From the NCBI GenBank assembly GCA_905221605.1, contig CAJNDS010002171.1:324501-388500 (forward strand): 64,000 bases of DNA. Reading direction: 5' to 3'. Every line of letters starts with the position of its first letter. Positions within the stretch are counted from its first letter, which is position 1. The notes below the pieces were generated by a model. It was not told where the DNA came from and did not search any database. It saw nothing but the letters and a program-made list of their open reading frames with translations. The translations under genes were made by a program, and so were the position numbers. Below are positions 33,168 to 44,667 of the stretch, in pieces. The stretch is from Symbiodinium natans. Its lineage: Eukaryota; Sar; Dinophyceae; Suessiales; Symbiodiniaceae.

Positions 33168-33697
33168 GGGCTTCGGAGGTTAGGTTTTGAACTCTTAAGA
33201 CTTGGGAGGGTTAGAGTCATACGGCTCCCCGAACCTCCCCTTGAAGCGGTACCTCCCAATCTTCCCCAGCTTTCGGTCACGGAATCCGGGTGGGGGGGGG
33301 GGGGGGGGCTAAGGCCAGGGCGCCCGCAAAGGGGGCGAGGTTGGGGTGGCCTACAGAGCCCCAGCTTGAAATGTGGAGCATGCCTATGTTAACGTCGACG
33401 ACGACGGCAGTAGGTAATTTGGGTATTTCGACAAATAGGGGCACCCTTAAACAAAGCAAAATAGTATAATCCGTATTCTAGGAAAGCAAAAGGGTACTCT
33501 AGGAAAGCAAACGGGTACCCCATTTTCGTAAACCCCAATTTGGCCTATTTTCGTAAACCCCAATTTGGTTGACGGTGTCGAGGCCGCTGCCGCCGTGAAG
33601 CCGTTGACGCCGTGGGGTGACGCCGTTGAAGCCCTTGACACCATTCCATTGACGCCGTCGAAGCCGTCAATGGCAAACTAGTGTAGGGCTTAGGGTG

Positions 33698-33850
33698 TAC
33701 TTGGAGGTTCATGGTACTTACTAACCAATTATAACTGTACTTATAACCCTACTTATAATACCCCTAAAGGGCCTTATAGGGGTTATCCTCATTATAAGTA
33801 GGGTCATAAGCCCAGGTTATAAGTGGTTATTAGGTCCCATGAACCTTCCA
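33698..33850. mobile_element. Foldback element, family B (copy 3, uninterrupted)
   Basis: TACTTGGAGGTTCATGGTAC at the left is mirrored by GGTCCCATGAACCTTCCA at the right. TTATAACCCTACTTATAATA and TTATCCTCATTATAAGTAGG form an inner inverted pair. The element is 153 bp. Confidence 0.7.
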
Positions 33851-33959
33851 GCAGGGCCTACGGTAGAGGATTGAAGGTTAGGGTGCAAGGTTCCCCACTG
33901 CGAGTCCCACATGCACTAGGCCAGCAGCTGTTCAGGCAGCAGGAAAAGACCCTCCCAGC

Positions 33960-34048
33960 CATGAAACCCTAAACCCTAAACCCTAAACCCTAAACACTAA
34001 ACCCTAAACCCTAAACCCTAACCCTAAACCCTAAACCCTAAACCCTGA
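33960..34048 (-). repeat. CCCTAAA array
   Basis: About 12 units with one AACACTAA variant. Confidence 0.9.
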
Positions 34049-34550
34049 ACAACCAAAACGTTCGAAAGTAGAACTTGCCGACCGCAAGTTGTGCCTCGCC
34101 GACCGGGCAGTTCGCAAACGAATCCATTCAGATGTGATGTAGGGTTTATATTTCTTGTACTGCGGACTCGAGGTCGTGAATCATATCAAGGTGAGACAGC
34201 TTAGATTTGTACTAAGCACGGCTAGGGTTTATAGATTTCTTGTATCCCCAAAAAGACACCCAATATATGCGCTCACCGATTTTAAAAGGGAACCTTATAA
34301 CACACTCACCAAAAAACAGTAATAGAAACACTGCTTCATGTGAATTGTTATAGGTAAGAGAGGCTTAGCGGCTAAGCGTTCGGATACTTGATCACCCCAT
34401 ACGACGCCCGACCTAAGAAACCCTAAACCCTAAACCCTAAACCCAAAAACGCTCAGGTCTCTGGCCTGCTCGGCCTGTACGCCCGATCCGATGCACGTAG
34501 CTGTGCAGGGCATTCTTCCCAGTTGGCATCTCGTAGTTGACGACCTGAAA

Positions 34551-34714
34551 GATTTAGGGGTTTAGGGGTTTAGGGGTTTAGGGGTTTCGGGGTTTAGGGG
34601 TTTAGGGGTTTAGGGGTTTAGGGGTTTAGGGGTTTAGGGGTTTAGGGGTTTAGGGGTTTAGGGGTTTAGGGGTTTAGGGGTTTCCGGGTTTCGGGGTTTA
34701 GGGGTTTAGGGGTT
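34551..34714 (+). repeat. TTTAGGGG octamer array
   Basis: About 20 octamers TTTAGGGG with two TTTCGGGG units. It is flanked on both sides by the phrase TTGACGACCTGAAAGA (34536-34551 and 34713-34728), so the array sits within a short direct repeat. Confidence 0.9.
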
Positions 34715-34831
34715 GACGACCTGAAAGAAAAAGCGACTTAGGCCTTACTTGGAGGTTCTGATCTTCTTTCTTTAGTATTGCCTGGCTTGTTAGCCCTGAG
34801 GCCGATAAACCCTTTTAGGGTGTTCAGGGAT

Positions 34832-34965
34832 TACTTGGAGGTTCATGGGTACTTGTAACCCCAAGTCTAAGTCTACTTATCACCTACTTAGAGGAGGGCT
34901 TAGGGGACTTAGGAGGCTCAGAAGTGCAGTTGTAGTTGGGGTTCCAAGTACCCTGGGCCTCCAAG
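34832..34965. mobile_element. Foldback element, family B (copy 4)
   Basis: TACTTGGAGGTTCATGGGTA at the left is mirrored by AAGTACCCTGGGCCTCCAAG at the right. The interior is diverged. A lone family B end, ACTTGGAGGTTC, lies near 34748. Confidence 0.65.
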
Positions 34966-35261
34966 CAGAGTTTTAGAACTAGGTCGGTCCTGTTGGCGCT
35001 TGGGGATGCTTGCACCTTCCGGTCCTTTGGGGGTTGCGGGTCTGCGGGTCGGCGAGTGGTCGGATTTGGGGGGGGGTTGGCGGTCGAACAGCTGAACTCG
35101 AGCCAGGGGTGGGTTCCCATCTACATCTACGTCTACGTCTACATGTACATCTTTCTCTCTGTGCGGTCAAACCAGGTGCAGAGCCTCGTCGTTGCACCAG
35201 CGGTAGCTACCGCTCATGCTGTCTCTTACGTTTGGGGTTTCAGCCCAACTGCTCCTAAGCC

Positions 35262-35531
35262 GGTTTAGGGTTTAGAGTTTAGGGTTTAGGGTTTAGGGTT
35301 GAGGGTTAAGGGTTAAGGGTTAAGGGTTAAGGGTTAAGGGTTTAGGGTTTAGGGTTTAGGGTTTAGGGTTTAGGGTTTAGGGTTAAGGGTTTAGGGTTTA
35401 GGGTTTAGGGTTTAGGGTTAAGGGTTAAGGGTTTAGGGTTTAGGGTTTAGGGTTTAGGGTTTTGGGTTTTGGGTTTTGGGTGTAGGGTTTAAGGTTTAGG
35501 GTTTAGGGTTTAGGGTTTAGGGTTTAGGGTT
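35262..35531 (+). repeat. TTTAGGG/TTAAGGG array
   Basis: Canonical units with a homogenised block of about six GGGTTAA units (35302-35342), later scattered GGGTTAA, and three GGGTTTT units near 35460. Confidence 0.9.
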
Positions 35532-36414
35532 CACTCCCAACAACTTGATCCTCAACCAACACTCCCAGACACCACTCCTGTTCCATGGTCGCAGAGTGTG
35601 CAAGGGAAATGGCTTTAGAATTAGGGGCATAAGGTTTCCCATCCTAACGCCCCAGACCCCAAACTTACTGAATGAAGACGGAATTAGGTACCTTAATTCT
35701 CCTTATATACTTAGTTGCAAGCCCCAAAAAAGTGTACACTTTTAGATCTATAGGGGATTATAGTATCCCAAAAAGTATAAAGTGTACTCACTCAGCTACT
35801 AAGTACAAGAGTACAGACGGGCTGGCAATCCTAGACCCTAAACCCTAAACCCTAAGCCCTAACCCCTAAACCCCAAACACTAAACCCTCAGCTCCCGACA
35901 TAGGCGCAGCTTGGGCAGTCAAACCCTCGTGCGAGGACATCAGTGCTGATCAAAACTCTCGGACGAGGAGAGTTCTCATCCTCCCGGGGCCAACAGTCCA
36001 AAGTGCTTTGGGGCGCTCAGCATTTAGGGTTTAGGGTTTAGGGTTTAGGTGTTTAGGGTTTAGGGTGTAGGGTTCAGTGGCTTTTGGTGCTTCGGGGGGG
36101 GGGGGGGGGGGAATAGAAGGGTACGATGCGCCCTGAATACCGCCGCCGTCCGAATTAGGCTCCCGAGAACGAAACCTTGGATGCCTAAAGCCTGAATGGC
36201 AAACAGCCTGGAGCTCGGACTCTGGACGAAGAACCAACCCAAGCAGACCAAAGCATTCATCCCTATATACCCTATACCCTAAACCCTAAAATAACCCTAA
36301 ACCCCTGTAACCCTAAACCCTAACCCGTCAAAGGGAGGTCCTTGAAGTTGTAAAAGGCCTGCTGGGAGTCGCTGTTCCATTGGTTCCATCGTTCCTGTCC
36401 TCAGATCAAGCAAG

Positions 36415-36509
36415 CCCTAAACCCTAAACCCTAAACCCTAAACCCTAAACCCTAAACCCTAAACCCTAAACCCTAAACCCTAAACCCTAAACCCTAAACC
36501 CTAAACCCC
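36415..36509 (-). repeat. CCCTAAA array
   Basis: About 13 perfect units. Confidence 0.9.
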
Positions 36510-36599
36510 AAGCCCAGGCTCTGACGAAGCCTGCCACCTCCCCCTGCTCCAGGATGTTAGCACTCTCGATCAACTGTTCAGTGGAACTTGGGAGCTCTT

Positions 36600-36950
36600 G
36601 GTTTAGGGTTTAGGGTTTAGGGTTTAGGGTTTAGGGTTTAGGGTTTAGGGTTTAGGGTTTAGGGTTTAGGGTTTAGGGTTTAGGGTTTAGGAGTGTAGGA
36701 GTTTAGGAGTTTAGGAGTTTAGGAGTTTAGGAGTTTAGGAGTGTAGGAGTTTAGGAGTTTAGGAGTTTAGGAGCTTAGGAGTTTAGGAGTTTAGGAGTTT
36801 AGGAGTTTAGGAGTTTAGGAGTTTAGGAGTTTAGGAGATTAGGAGTTTAGGAGTTTAGGAGTTTAGGAGTTTAGGAGTTTAGGAGTTTAGGAGTTTAGGA
36901 GTGTAGGAGTGTAGGAGTTTAGGAGTGTAGGAGTGTAGGAGTTAGGAGTT
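36600..36950 (+). repeat. TTTAGGG array turning into TTTAGGAG octamers
   Basis: About 12 canonical heptamers (36600-36688) change abruptly into about 32 octamers TTTAGGAG (some TGTAGGAG) running to about 36945. Confidence 0.95.
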
Positions 36951-37039
36951 TGGCTTGAGGGATTTTGGGCGTTCAGACCTATGGCTTCGGATTGAAGCGT
37001 TTGAGGCTCAGGGTTTAAGAGGTCAGGATTCTCAAGACT

Positions 37040-37150
37040 TGGGGTTTGGGGGTTTAGGGTTTAGGGTTCAGGGTTGTGGGTTTAGGGTTTAGGGTTTAGG
37101 GTTTAGGGTTTAGGGTTTAGGGTTTAGGGTTTAGGGTTTAGGGTTTAGGG
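37040..37150 (+). repeat. TTTAGGG array
   Basis: About 12 units after a short mixed start. Confidence 0.9.
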
Positions 37151-37271
37151 CTTCGGAAACGCTGCAGGGAAGCCTGAGGCTTCATCCTGGGGGTGGCTCT
37201 AGTCTCGAAATCTTGCAGCCTGTCATTCTTTCTTTGATCCGCAACCAGAAATTGGGCGGGGGTATACTACT

Positions 37272-37385
37272 GTTGCTTAAGACCCCGCCAAAAAAAATAA
37301 ATGAATAAACAAGATGTCCTTATAATGGCGATATAGAGCGTTATTTTCATTTGTTTTCTGAGGGAGGGGAGGGTTCTTAAGCAAA
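37272..37385. mobile_element. Foldback element, family C (copy 3)
   Basis: TTGCTTAAGACCCCGCC at the left is mirrored by GGGGAGGGTTCTTAAGCAA at the right. AT-rich centre with AAATGAATAA/TTATTTTCATTT as an inner inverted pair. Length about 114 bp. Confidence 0.65.
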
Positions 37386-37467
37386 TCGTGATATAGGAGA
37401 CAGAACTTGAACAAGGGGCTTCTGGCCAGTTCATGATGGAGAGAGAAAAAGGAGGGCATCAAGCAGG

Positions 37468-37594
37468 GTTAGGGTTTAGGGTTTGGGGTTTAGGGTTTAG
37501 GGTTTAGGGTTTAGGGTGTAGGGTGTAGGGTTTAGGGTTTAGGGTTTAGGGTTCAGGGTTCAGGGTTCAGGGTTGAGGGTTTAGGGTTCAGGGT

Positions 37595-37661
<67 letters not shown>

Positions 37662-37717
37662 GGCTGAGGGTTTCGGGTTTAGGGTTTAGGGTTTAGGGTT
37701 TAGGGTTTAGGGTTCAG
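37468..37717 (+). repeat. TTTAGGG array with GGGTTGA block
   Basis: Canonical and TTCAGGG units flank about 12 consecutive GGGTTGA units (37582-37660). Confidence 0.9.
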
Positions 37718-38126
37718 GCACTCCCACTCCCACGCATGTCGAATCTTAAAGCCATGCAGTGGGATTTGGAAGTAGAAGAAAGATGCGGAAGAAGAATCCT
37801 GACGTGGACGGAAGGGCCAGAAGCTCGCTTCAGATCCCGCACCCCAACGACCGAAACCCTGATATAGGGGTCGGAATACTTACCAATTGTATTCCCTTAT
37901 GGTCCCTTCAGAATTATACTACAGTATCCCCAAAAACGTATACTAATTGTTTTAAGGCCCCTAAACCCTAAACCCAAAACCCTAAACCCTAAACCCTAAA
38001 CCCTAAGCAAGGCTTTAAGCGCCAATTATCAAGGGCCCTATAGTACAGGGCTTTTCCCTGGGACCCTGCCCAAAGCCGCCTGCACAAGACGATTGACATT
38101 GCCGCTCGCATCCTCGGTTGCTCTTA

Positions 38127-38421
38127 GGGGTTTAGGTTTAGGGTTTAGGGTTTAGGGTTTAGGGTTGAGGGTTTAGGGTTTAGGGTTTAGGGTTTGGGGT
38201 TTAGGGTTTAGGGGTTAGGGTTTAGGGTTTAGGGTTTAGGGCTTAGGGTTTAGGGCTTAGGGTTTAGTGTTTAGGGTTTAGGGTTTAGTGTTTAGGGTTT
38301 AGGGTTTAGGGTTTAGGGCTTAGGGCTTAGGGTTTAGGGTTTAGTGTTTAGGGTTTAGGGTTTAGGGTTTAGGGCTTAGGGTTTAGGGTTTAGGGCTTAG
38401 GGTTTAGGGTTTAGGGTTTCG
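38127..38421 (+). repeat. TTTAGGG/GGGCTTA/GTGTTTA array
   Basis: Three unit types alternate in a longer repeating pattern (roughly 40-60 bp), which indicates higher-order duplication. Confidence 0.9.
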
Positions 38422-38874
38422 GACCCTAACCTCGAACTCGACGTGTGCCGGATCCTATGCTCCAAAGAACAAGAAGATGAAGAACATCAGCTGAGGGTCA
38501 TCGTGCCCATTCACGAACACAAGGACCTTCTTGGTCGCCTGCCGAAACACAGAGAGCCATCAACCCTAAACCCTAAACCCTAAACCCCTAAAATGGGCGT
38601 TTCGGGTTCATTGCTGCACCCCTTCGTTGCCAAATGCAGATCTCGATGCCAGACCAGGCACAGTGCAGGCTTTCGGGTTTAGGGTTGCATTTTGACTTTA
38701 GGGTTTAGGGGCTGCACCCATGAACCCCAACCACTAAACCCTAAACCCGAAACCCTAAACCCTAAACCCTAAACAATACAAAACTCTGAAGCCTACTGAG
38801 CTTCGGAACCGGAAGGTGCGAACAGATCGTTTGGAGGCTATCCTGTGGCAGAGCTTGTAGCCTGAAGTGGAACG

Positions 38875-39215
38875 GTTTAGGGTTTAGGGTTTTAGGGTTT
38901 CGGGTTTTGGGTTTAGGGTTTAGGGTTCAGGGTTTGGGGTATAGGGTTTAGGGTTTGGGGTTTAGGGTTTAGGGTTTAGGGTTTAGGGTTTAGGGTTTAG
39001 GGTTTAGGTTTAGGGTTTAGGGTACACATTGCTGAGATCCCGAACTACCTCAAAACCGTCAGGGTGTTTAGGTGTAGAGTTTAGGGTTTGGGGCTTGGGA
39101 ACTTGCGGGTTTGGGGGTTTAGGGTTTAGGGTTTAGGGTTTAGGGTTTAGGGTTTAGGGTTTAGGGTTTAGGGTTTAGGGTTCAGGGGTTTTTCGAGTTT
39201 GGGGTTTAGGGTTTA
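38875..39215 (+). repeat. Two TTTAGGG arrays
   Basis: Canonical arrays at 38875-39025 and 39115-39215 are separated by about 90 bp of non-telomeric sequence. Confidence 0.85.
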
Positions 39216-39596
39216 GGGCTGATCCAAGGCGAAAGCCGGACTGTAACACGCAGTCCGCAGAAACACCGCCCCTTAGTATGGGCGTTTCATGTCCATGGGT
39301 ATTGTGGCTAGTTGACATTTATAGTTCTTCTATCGCTATCGGGATTAGAAGGGCATAATATTGGCCCGGGCTCCTGTACTAAGACTTGCAAGGCTTCCGG
39401 CTACTTCCGACCGTCTGCCTTCTCCGCGTCTGACACCGGCATGTTGTTAGGGTAGCAGAGCATCTGAATCGCCTTGACCTTAGAGCAACCCCCTAGGCAG
39501 CCGCCGTGGCATAGCATGAACCCCCAAACCTTAAATCCCAAGCCCTAAACCCTTCTTTGAGAAAGCAAAAGGGGGGGAACCGGGAGCCCTGGACCT

Positions 39597-39746
39597 TCTA
39601 GGGTTTAGGGGTTTAGGGTTTAGGGTTTCGGGTTTAGGGTTTTGGCTTTAGGGTTTAGGGTTTAGGGTGCAGGGTTTAGGGTTTAGGGTTTAGGGTTTAG
39701 GGTTTAGGGTTTAGGGTTTAGGGTTTAGGGTTTAGGGTTTAGGGAT
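39597..39746 (+). repeat. TTTAGGG array
   Basis: Mixed left end, then about 12 perfect units. Confidence 0.9.
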
Positions 39747-40141
39747 CTCCCAATCCTACATTCCGAACCCTAAACTCAGGTCGGGTTAGTGTCTTGGAGG
39801 GTTGGGGCTGTCAGCGCTGACAAAGCCTCATTGGACTCTTTCAGGGTTAAAGCTGTTATGCAAGTTGGATCTACGGAAACCACATAAGTGCGGAAGCGCA
39901 TATGGCATAGGACAGCCCTTCATGGTCAAACCAATCGTATCGTGGCATGCTCTGCTGTCCCGGATCAGTACCCCCCCCCCCCCCTCCGCCCCCCGCCCAT
40001 TCCTGAACCCAAAACCCTCAGGCAAACCCGAAACTCTAAAAAGCCTACACCTTAAAACCATAAAACCCCTAAACCTCAACACCCTGACCGATAAAACCAT
40101 GAACAAGTTCGTTCAGAGAAAACCCAGAAAGCCTCGAAAAT

Positions 40142-40318
40142 AAACCCTAAACCTAAACCCCCTAAACCCCCTAAACCCCCTAACCCCCCTAAACCCCCTA
40201 AACCCCCTAAACCCCCTAAACCCCCTAAACCCCCTAAACCCCCTAAACCCCCTAAACCCCCTAAACCCCCTAAACCCCCTAAACCCCCTAAACCCCCTAA
40301 ACCTCCTAAACCCCTAAA
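40142..40318 (-). repeat. CCCCCTAAA nonamer array
   Basis: About 18 nonamers CCCCCTAAA, nearly identical. Because 9 is a multiple of 3, a minus frame through it reads as endless Gly-Leu-Gly. Confidence 0.95.
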
Positions 40319-40552
40319 GCCCCAGTGCGGGGGGGGGGGAGGGGGTGAATTGGGGTATATGTCGGGTTTATCTGCCGAGTTCTTTCGGATTACGGGGGCC
40401 CCACTATAGATGATAGAAGAAGATGGCGTCTGGCTTGCGAGCGTAGACACGAAGGCTTCATCACGCGATTCGTGATCCTCCCAGCTCTCCTGCGACGGCA
40501 GTGCGCTGGAGTGCCCCAAAACCCAGATCCCAATGTTTGCTGGGGTGCCTTA

Positions 40553-40980
40553 AGGGTTTTGGGTTTTGGGTTTAGGGTTTAGGGTTTAGGGCTTAGGGCT
40601 TAGGGCTTAGGGCTTAGGGCTTAGGGCTTAGGGTTTAGGGTTTAGGGTTTAGGGTTTAGGGCTTAGGGTTTAGGGTTCAGGCAAACATACCCGACAGAAT
40701 ATACCCAACAGAATTGAGACATGCATTTGCCAAGAATGAAGAGACCGAGCCAAACACCCTGCACCTCGAGGCCCCTGGCGCTTCTACTGGAACAGGGGAA
40801 TACTGTAACACAAGAGAGGTTGTGATCTGTGCTGTGTTCAAAACTGATAGTTTAGGGTTTAGGGTTTAGGGTTTAGGGTTTAGGGTTTAGGGTTTAGGGT
40901 TTAGGGTTTAGGGTTTAGAGTTTAGGGCTTGGGGTTTGGGGTTTGGGGTTTAGGGTTAAGGGTTAAGGGTTTAGGGTTTG
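40553..40980 (+). repeat. TTTAGGG arrays with GGGCTTA block
   Basis: About six GGGCTTA units (40585-40630) lie within a canonical array ending near 40682. After an island of about 170 bp, a second canonical array runs from 40850 to 40980. Confidence 0.85.
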
Positions 40981-41222
40981 ATATTTTCTTCTGGTGAAGC
41001 TCTGGCGCTTCTGCGTGTGAGCTTCCGCGGACCCTTCCACTAAAGTTTTGTCCATCGCAGTTTCCACCTGTGTTTCCGCAAGAGGGTGTGCTAAATAGAA
41101 CCGATGTCCGTTACACAAGCAGACTCTATTCTTATGGGTGCATGGTTTGAAGCAGACTCAGCACTCTAGGAGACTGAAACCCCAAACACGAAACTCGGAG
41201 AGAAAAAACCGAAACCTAACCA

Positions 41223-41312
41223 CCTGATAAACCCTAAACGCCTAAGCTTAAACCCTACACCCTAAACCCTAAACCCTAAACCCCAAACCCTAAACCCTAA
41301 ACCCTAAACGTT
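41223..41312 (-). repeat. CCCTAAA array
   Basis: About ten canonical units after a mixed start. Confidence 0.85.
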
Positions 41313-41644
41313 TCGCCCTGAGCGACGCCCTGGGACTTCGTGGCCTTCTTCCGCCTTCCGCGGGCCTGCCGCAGAATCTCTGCAAAAGACTTTGCATTCA
41401 GGCGCCGCCTTCAGTCCCCATCATGAAGTTCTTTCCAAGTCATAAAGTCATAGTAAACCCCAAAAATATATGATAAGCAATACAATCATCATTGCAATCA
41501 GGGGGAAGGGGGGGGGGGTTGGCGTCAATGAGATAGTCTACTTAGGGTCCATCGCAACAACCATGTAGTGTTTCCGGTCGCGCAAACACGAGCCTGAGCC
41601 ACTGCCACAAGATTCTGTATGCTTCCAGGAATGTGTTTTCAAAG

Positions 41645-41775
41645 CCTAACCCTAAACCCTAAACCCGAAACCCTAAACCCGAAACCCGAAAGCCGAAACC
41701 CGACACCCTAACCCTAACCTTATACCCGAAACCCTAAACCCTGAACCCGCAACCCTAAACCCTAAACCCTAAACC
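41645..41775 (-). repeat. CCCTAAA/CCCGAAA array
   Basis: CCCGAAA and CCCTAAC variants alternate with canonical units. Confidence 0.85.
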
Positions 41776-41927
41776 AGCTTTCACGCATGCTTTCTTGCTT
41801 TCTGGAGCAGCTCCTCGCCCTGGTTGTCGTTCAATCCCTTGGCCCAGAAGTCCTGAACCACGTCCTGTCAAGCCACTGGGTTTAGTGTTTAAGGTTTGGC
41901 GTTTAGGGTTTAGGAAACCCTGCAACC

Positions 41928-42038
41928 CTAAAGCCCTAAAGCCCTAAAGCCCTAAAACCCTAAAACCCTAAAACCCTGAAACCCTAAAACCCTAAAACCC
42001 TAAAACCCTTAAAACCCTAAAACCCTAAACCCTAAAAT
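41928..42038 (-). repeat. CCCTAAAG/CCCTAAAA octamer array
   Basis: Three CCCTAAAG units followed by about ten CCCTAAAA units. Confidence 0.85.
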
Positions 42039-42461
42039 TAAGCTCAAAGCCGCTACACCCTCTCTTGGGTCTAGGGTTCAGCTTTTGGGTTTCAGGTTTA
42101 GGGTTTAGGGCTTACGTTTAGGGTTTACGGTTTAGGGTTTGGGGTCTGCCGCATTGTTAACTGAAGATCCTCAACCCAAGCCCGACAGCGATAAAGGGCC
42201 AAGAGCCTGAGCTGATTACGAGTAGGTTTGCCAGTATAGGTGTAGGGTTTTGGGTTTGGGGCTTTAGGGCTTTCAGGCTTTGCCTGGCTCTGGGGGCTTT
42301 GATTTTCATAACCTGGACACTGAAGCCTTTAAGGCTTGCAAACATGTGCTCCTCATGGTCGATATGTCAAGGGACCTCCCCCAAAAAAATAAGAAAATAC
42401 AAAGTATGGCCGACAAAACAAACAAAAACAACGACAAAGCAATGATTGCACCGTGAAAAAC

Positions 42462-42565
42462 TGATTCATGGTTGGGATAGCATGAAAGTCTAAGCTTCTA
42501 TTCCTTATTGGGTTTAAGTACCCCTAAACATGTAAAATGTTAACCAACTTCAACTATGACAAAGT
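42462..42565. mobile_element. Short dispersed element, family G (copy 2)
   Basis: ATTCATGGTTGGGATAG, then TTCCTTATTGGGTTTAAGTA, then CAACTATGACAAAGT. Its right end runs straight into CCCTAAA repeats at 42566. Confidence 0.65.
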
Positions 42566-42691
42566 AAACCCTAAACCCCGGCCCTAAACCCTAAACTCCC
42601 TAAATCGGACAAAGAATAAACCTGGTGCCTTGCAGGCTTTCAGCCCTCCGCCACCGATGCGGACAAGCAGGCCTGGGCCCCGACTGGTGTG

Positions 42692-42935
42692 GGGTTTCGG
42701 GTTTAGGGTTTAGGGTTTAGGGTTTAGGGTTTAGGGTTTAGGGTTTAAGGTTTAGGGTTTAGGGTTTAGGGTTTAGGGTTTAGGGTTTAGGGTTTAGGGT
42801 TTTTCGGGTTTAGGGTTTTTCGGGCTTAGGGTTTTTCGGGCTTAGGGTTTATCGGGCTTAGGGTTTTTCGGGCTTAGGGTGTAGGGCTTAGGGCTTAGGG
42901 CTTGGGGCTTAGGGCTTAGGGCTTGGAGCTTAGGG
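42692..42935 (+). repeat. TTTAGGG array with CTTAGGG tail
   Basis: A canonical core (42697-42800) is followed by repeated TTTTTCGGGCTTAGGG 16-mers and then GGGCTTA/GGGCTTG units. Confidence 0.9.
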
Positions 42936-43162
42936 GTTCGGGAGTTTGAGGGTTTTTTGGGCTTTGCGTCGGGCCTCGGGTTTGAGTGGTTTAAGGTTTT
43001 GGTGTTTGGGGTTTGGGGTTGGTGGCTTCGTTCGCCTTCTGAATTTTTCTGGCCGAATCCCTCAAGTAGCCTGCGGACACCATTTAGAGGTACCCCCACC
43101 AGGAACTGAGTCTGAACAGCCAGAGCTGACCAGTCAACCGCCAAACCTTCCTAAACCTACCC

Positions 43163-43252
43163 AACCCTAAACCCCAAACCCTAAACCCTAAACCCCAAAC
43201 CCTAAACCCTAAACCCCAAAACCCTAAACCCCTAAACCCTAAACCCAAAACA
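43163..43252 (-). repeat. CCCTAAA/CCCCAAA array
   Basis: Regular alternation of one CCCCAAA and two CCCTAAA units, a 21-bp higher-order unit. Confidence 0.85.
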
Positions 43253-43384
43253 ACCCACGAGATGTCACGAGACAATCGATCTGAAATCTGCGTCCTGGCC
43301 TCTTCTCAGCCTCATCTTCGTCGGCAAGTCATCCTACCCGTGCTCGCTTGAGGGGTGTCGGCTCGGGGGTTAGGGTTCAGGGGC

Positions 43385-44090
43385 TATCTTACCTTCAAAT
43401 AGCCATAAACATACACAGAATGAATAAAGATGCAAGTACAAAGACAAGCATATACACAATTGAAGAACTGGACAGATAAACTGTTTAAATTGTTCTGGGA
43501 TAGCACATCATGGATATTCTATTGTGTTCAACAGTATTAGACTACTACGCCATGCTATTTAGCGTATCTAAACACCATATTGTCTCTTTACACTGGTACT
43601 GCTGGAATGATTCTTGCTAGATTCATCTTCTTGTTCTGTGTTCTTCCGAACATAACAACTTTCGTGGGAATGATACTGTTCTCAGTATTACTCCGTTTTT
43701 ACTTTGCACAGCTTGGTGTTGCAAGATGCAAGGCTTCGGGCTTCAGGCTCAGGTAGCAACCACCTCAACAGCAGTCTCAAAATATAAATCCTGCAACGGA
43801 ATGTAATATTCTAGAATGAAAATCATGCTTTAGTGCTACAACACTACAACACGGTAGAATTAGAACACTAGAATGCTACAATACTACAACATTAGAGTAC
43901 TAGAATACTACCATACCATAACACTAGAATACTAGAATACTATAGAACTCAAGACCCTTTACCTTACCTAGGACTCGACTTGATGAACCTAAACACGAGA
44001 ACCTAGAAGCTCACAATAGTATCTCCATTCGAGGTAAACTAGGGACGCTTAGGGTTCTATCCGAAAATGAGCTTTGGGGACTCCTTCTCG
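43385..44090. other. AT-rich island with ACTAGAATACT-type repeats
   Basis: AT-rich sequence. From 43830 to 43945 a degenerate tandem repeat (CTACAACACTA, ACTAGAATACT) is visible. No gene was recognised. Confidence 0.5.
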
Positions 44091-44244
44091 AAACTCTTAA
44101 GCTGGTATAACGGGCCATACTAGGAGCATATGAACCCTAAACCCTACGTAAACCCTGAGGAGGGCACTTTCTCCCTTGATCTTACACAACCTAAAGAGGC
44201 AGGAAACCCTGGGGCGGCTTATTCCAAGCTGCATCGTTGTGGCA

Positions 44245-44548
44245 TCTGAGCTTGGACCGTCCTTCCGCTTGTTCCGAGGTGTCTGAGGTTTCTCCAGCAC
44301 TGCAGCTCGTGGCGGCGACGCCTCTTGGACAGCCGGCTTCTTCTCAGGTGTCTTTGCCAACGGCTTTTGGGCAGCTGGCTTTTTCTCAGGCGTCCTTGCT
44401 GCCGGGCGCTTCATGGCTAGCTGGGGTCTGGGACTGTGAGCGAGACGGCTACGGGCATGGGACGCACACTTGTATGCTCAGGGTTCGGCTCTTCACTTTC
44501 ATGCGCAGGCAACTCCTCTTCATCGGCTTCGGGCTCCGCGCAAAGGTG
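44245..44548 (-). pseudogene. Duplicated Lys/Pro/Ala-rich coding fragment (copy 1)
   Basis: On the minus strand this encodes a basic Lys/Pro/Ala repeat (KKPAAQKPLAKTPEKKPA), then a Ser/Pro segment and NKRKDGPSS. The same 300 bp recurs at 44849-45175 at roughly 95% identity by eye. After KDGPSS the frame differs from copy 2 and runs into unrelated residues, so this copy is partial. The basic repeat resembles histone H1-like or dinoflagellate histone-like tails in composition only; that is not evidence of function. The acidic segment (EPEADEEELPAHESEE, minus frame 44417-44599) lies upstream in another frame, which suggests that a larger acidic/basic protein was broken by duplication. Confidence 0.45.
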
Positions 44549-44667
44549 ATGCAAAATCACGGACCTAGTCTCGGACTTCTTCCAGCTCAGCGAGTTCAAG
44601 CACTTCTAGTTGTCTTGTCAAACGTCTCACACTTGCTTCAAAACTGCCGCCTTCTCGTCGAACTATC

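Noticed and set aside
40076-40519. 147-codon minus ORF with a GLGGLGG run
   Set aside because: The run is the CCCCCTAAA nonamer array read in frame.
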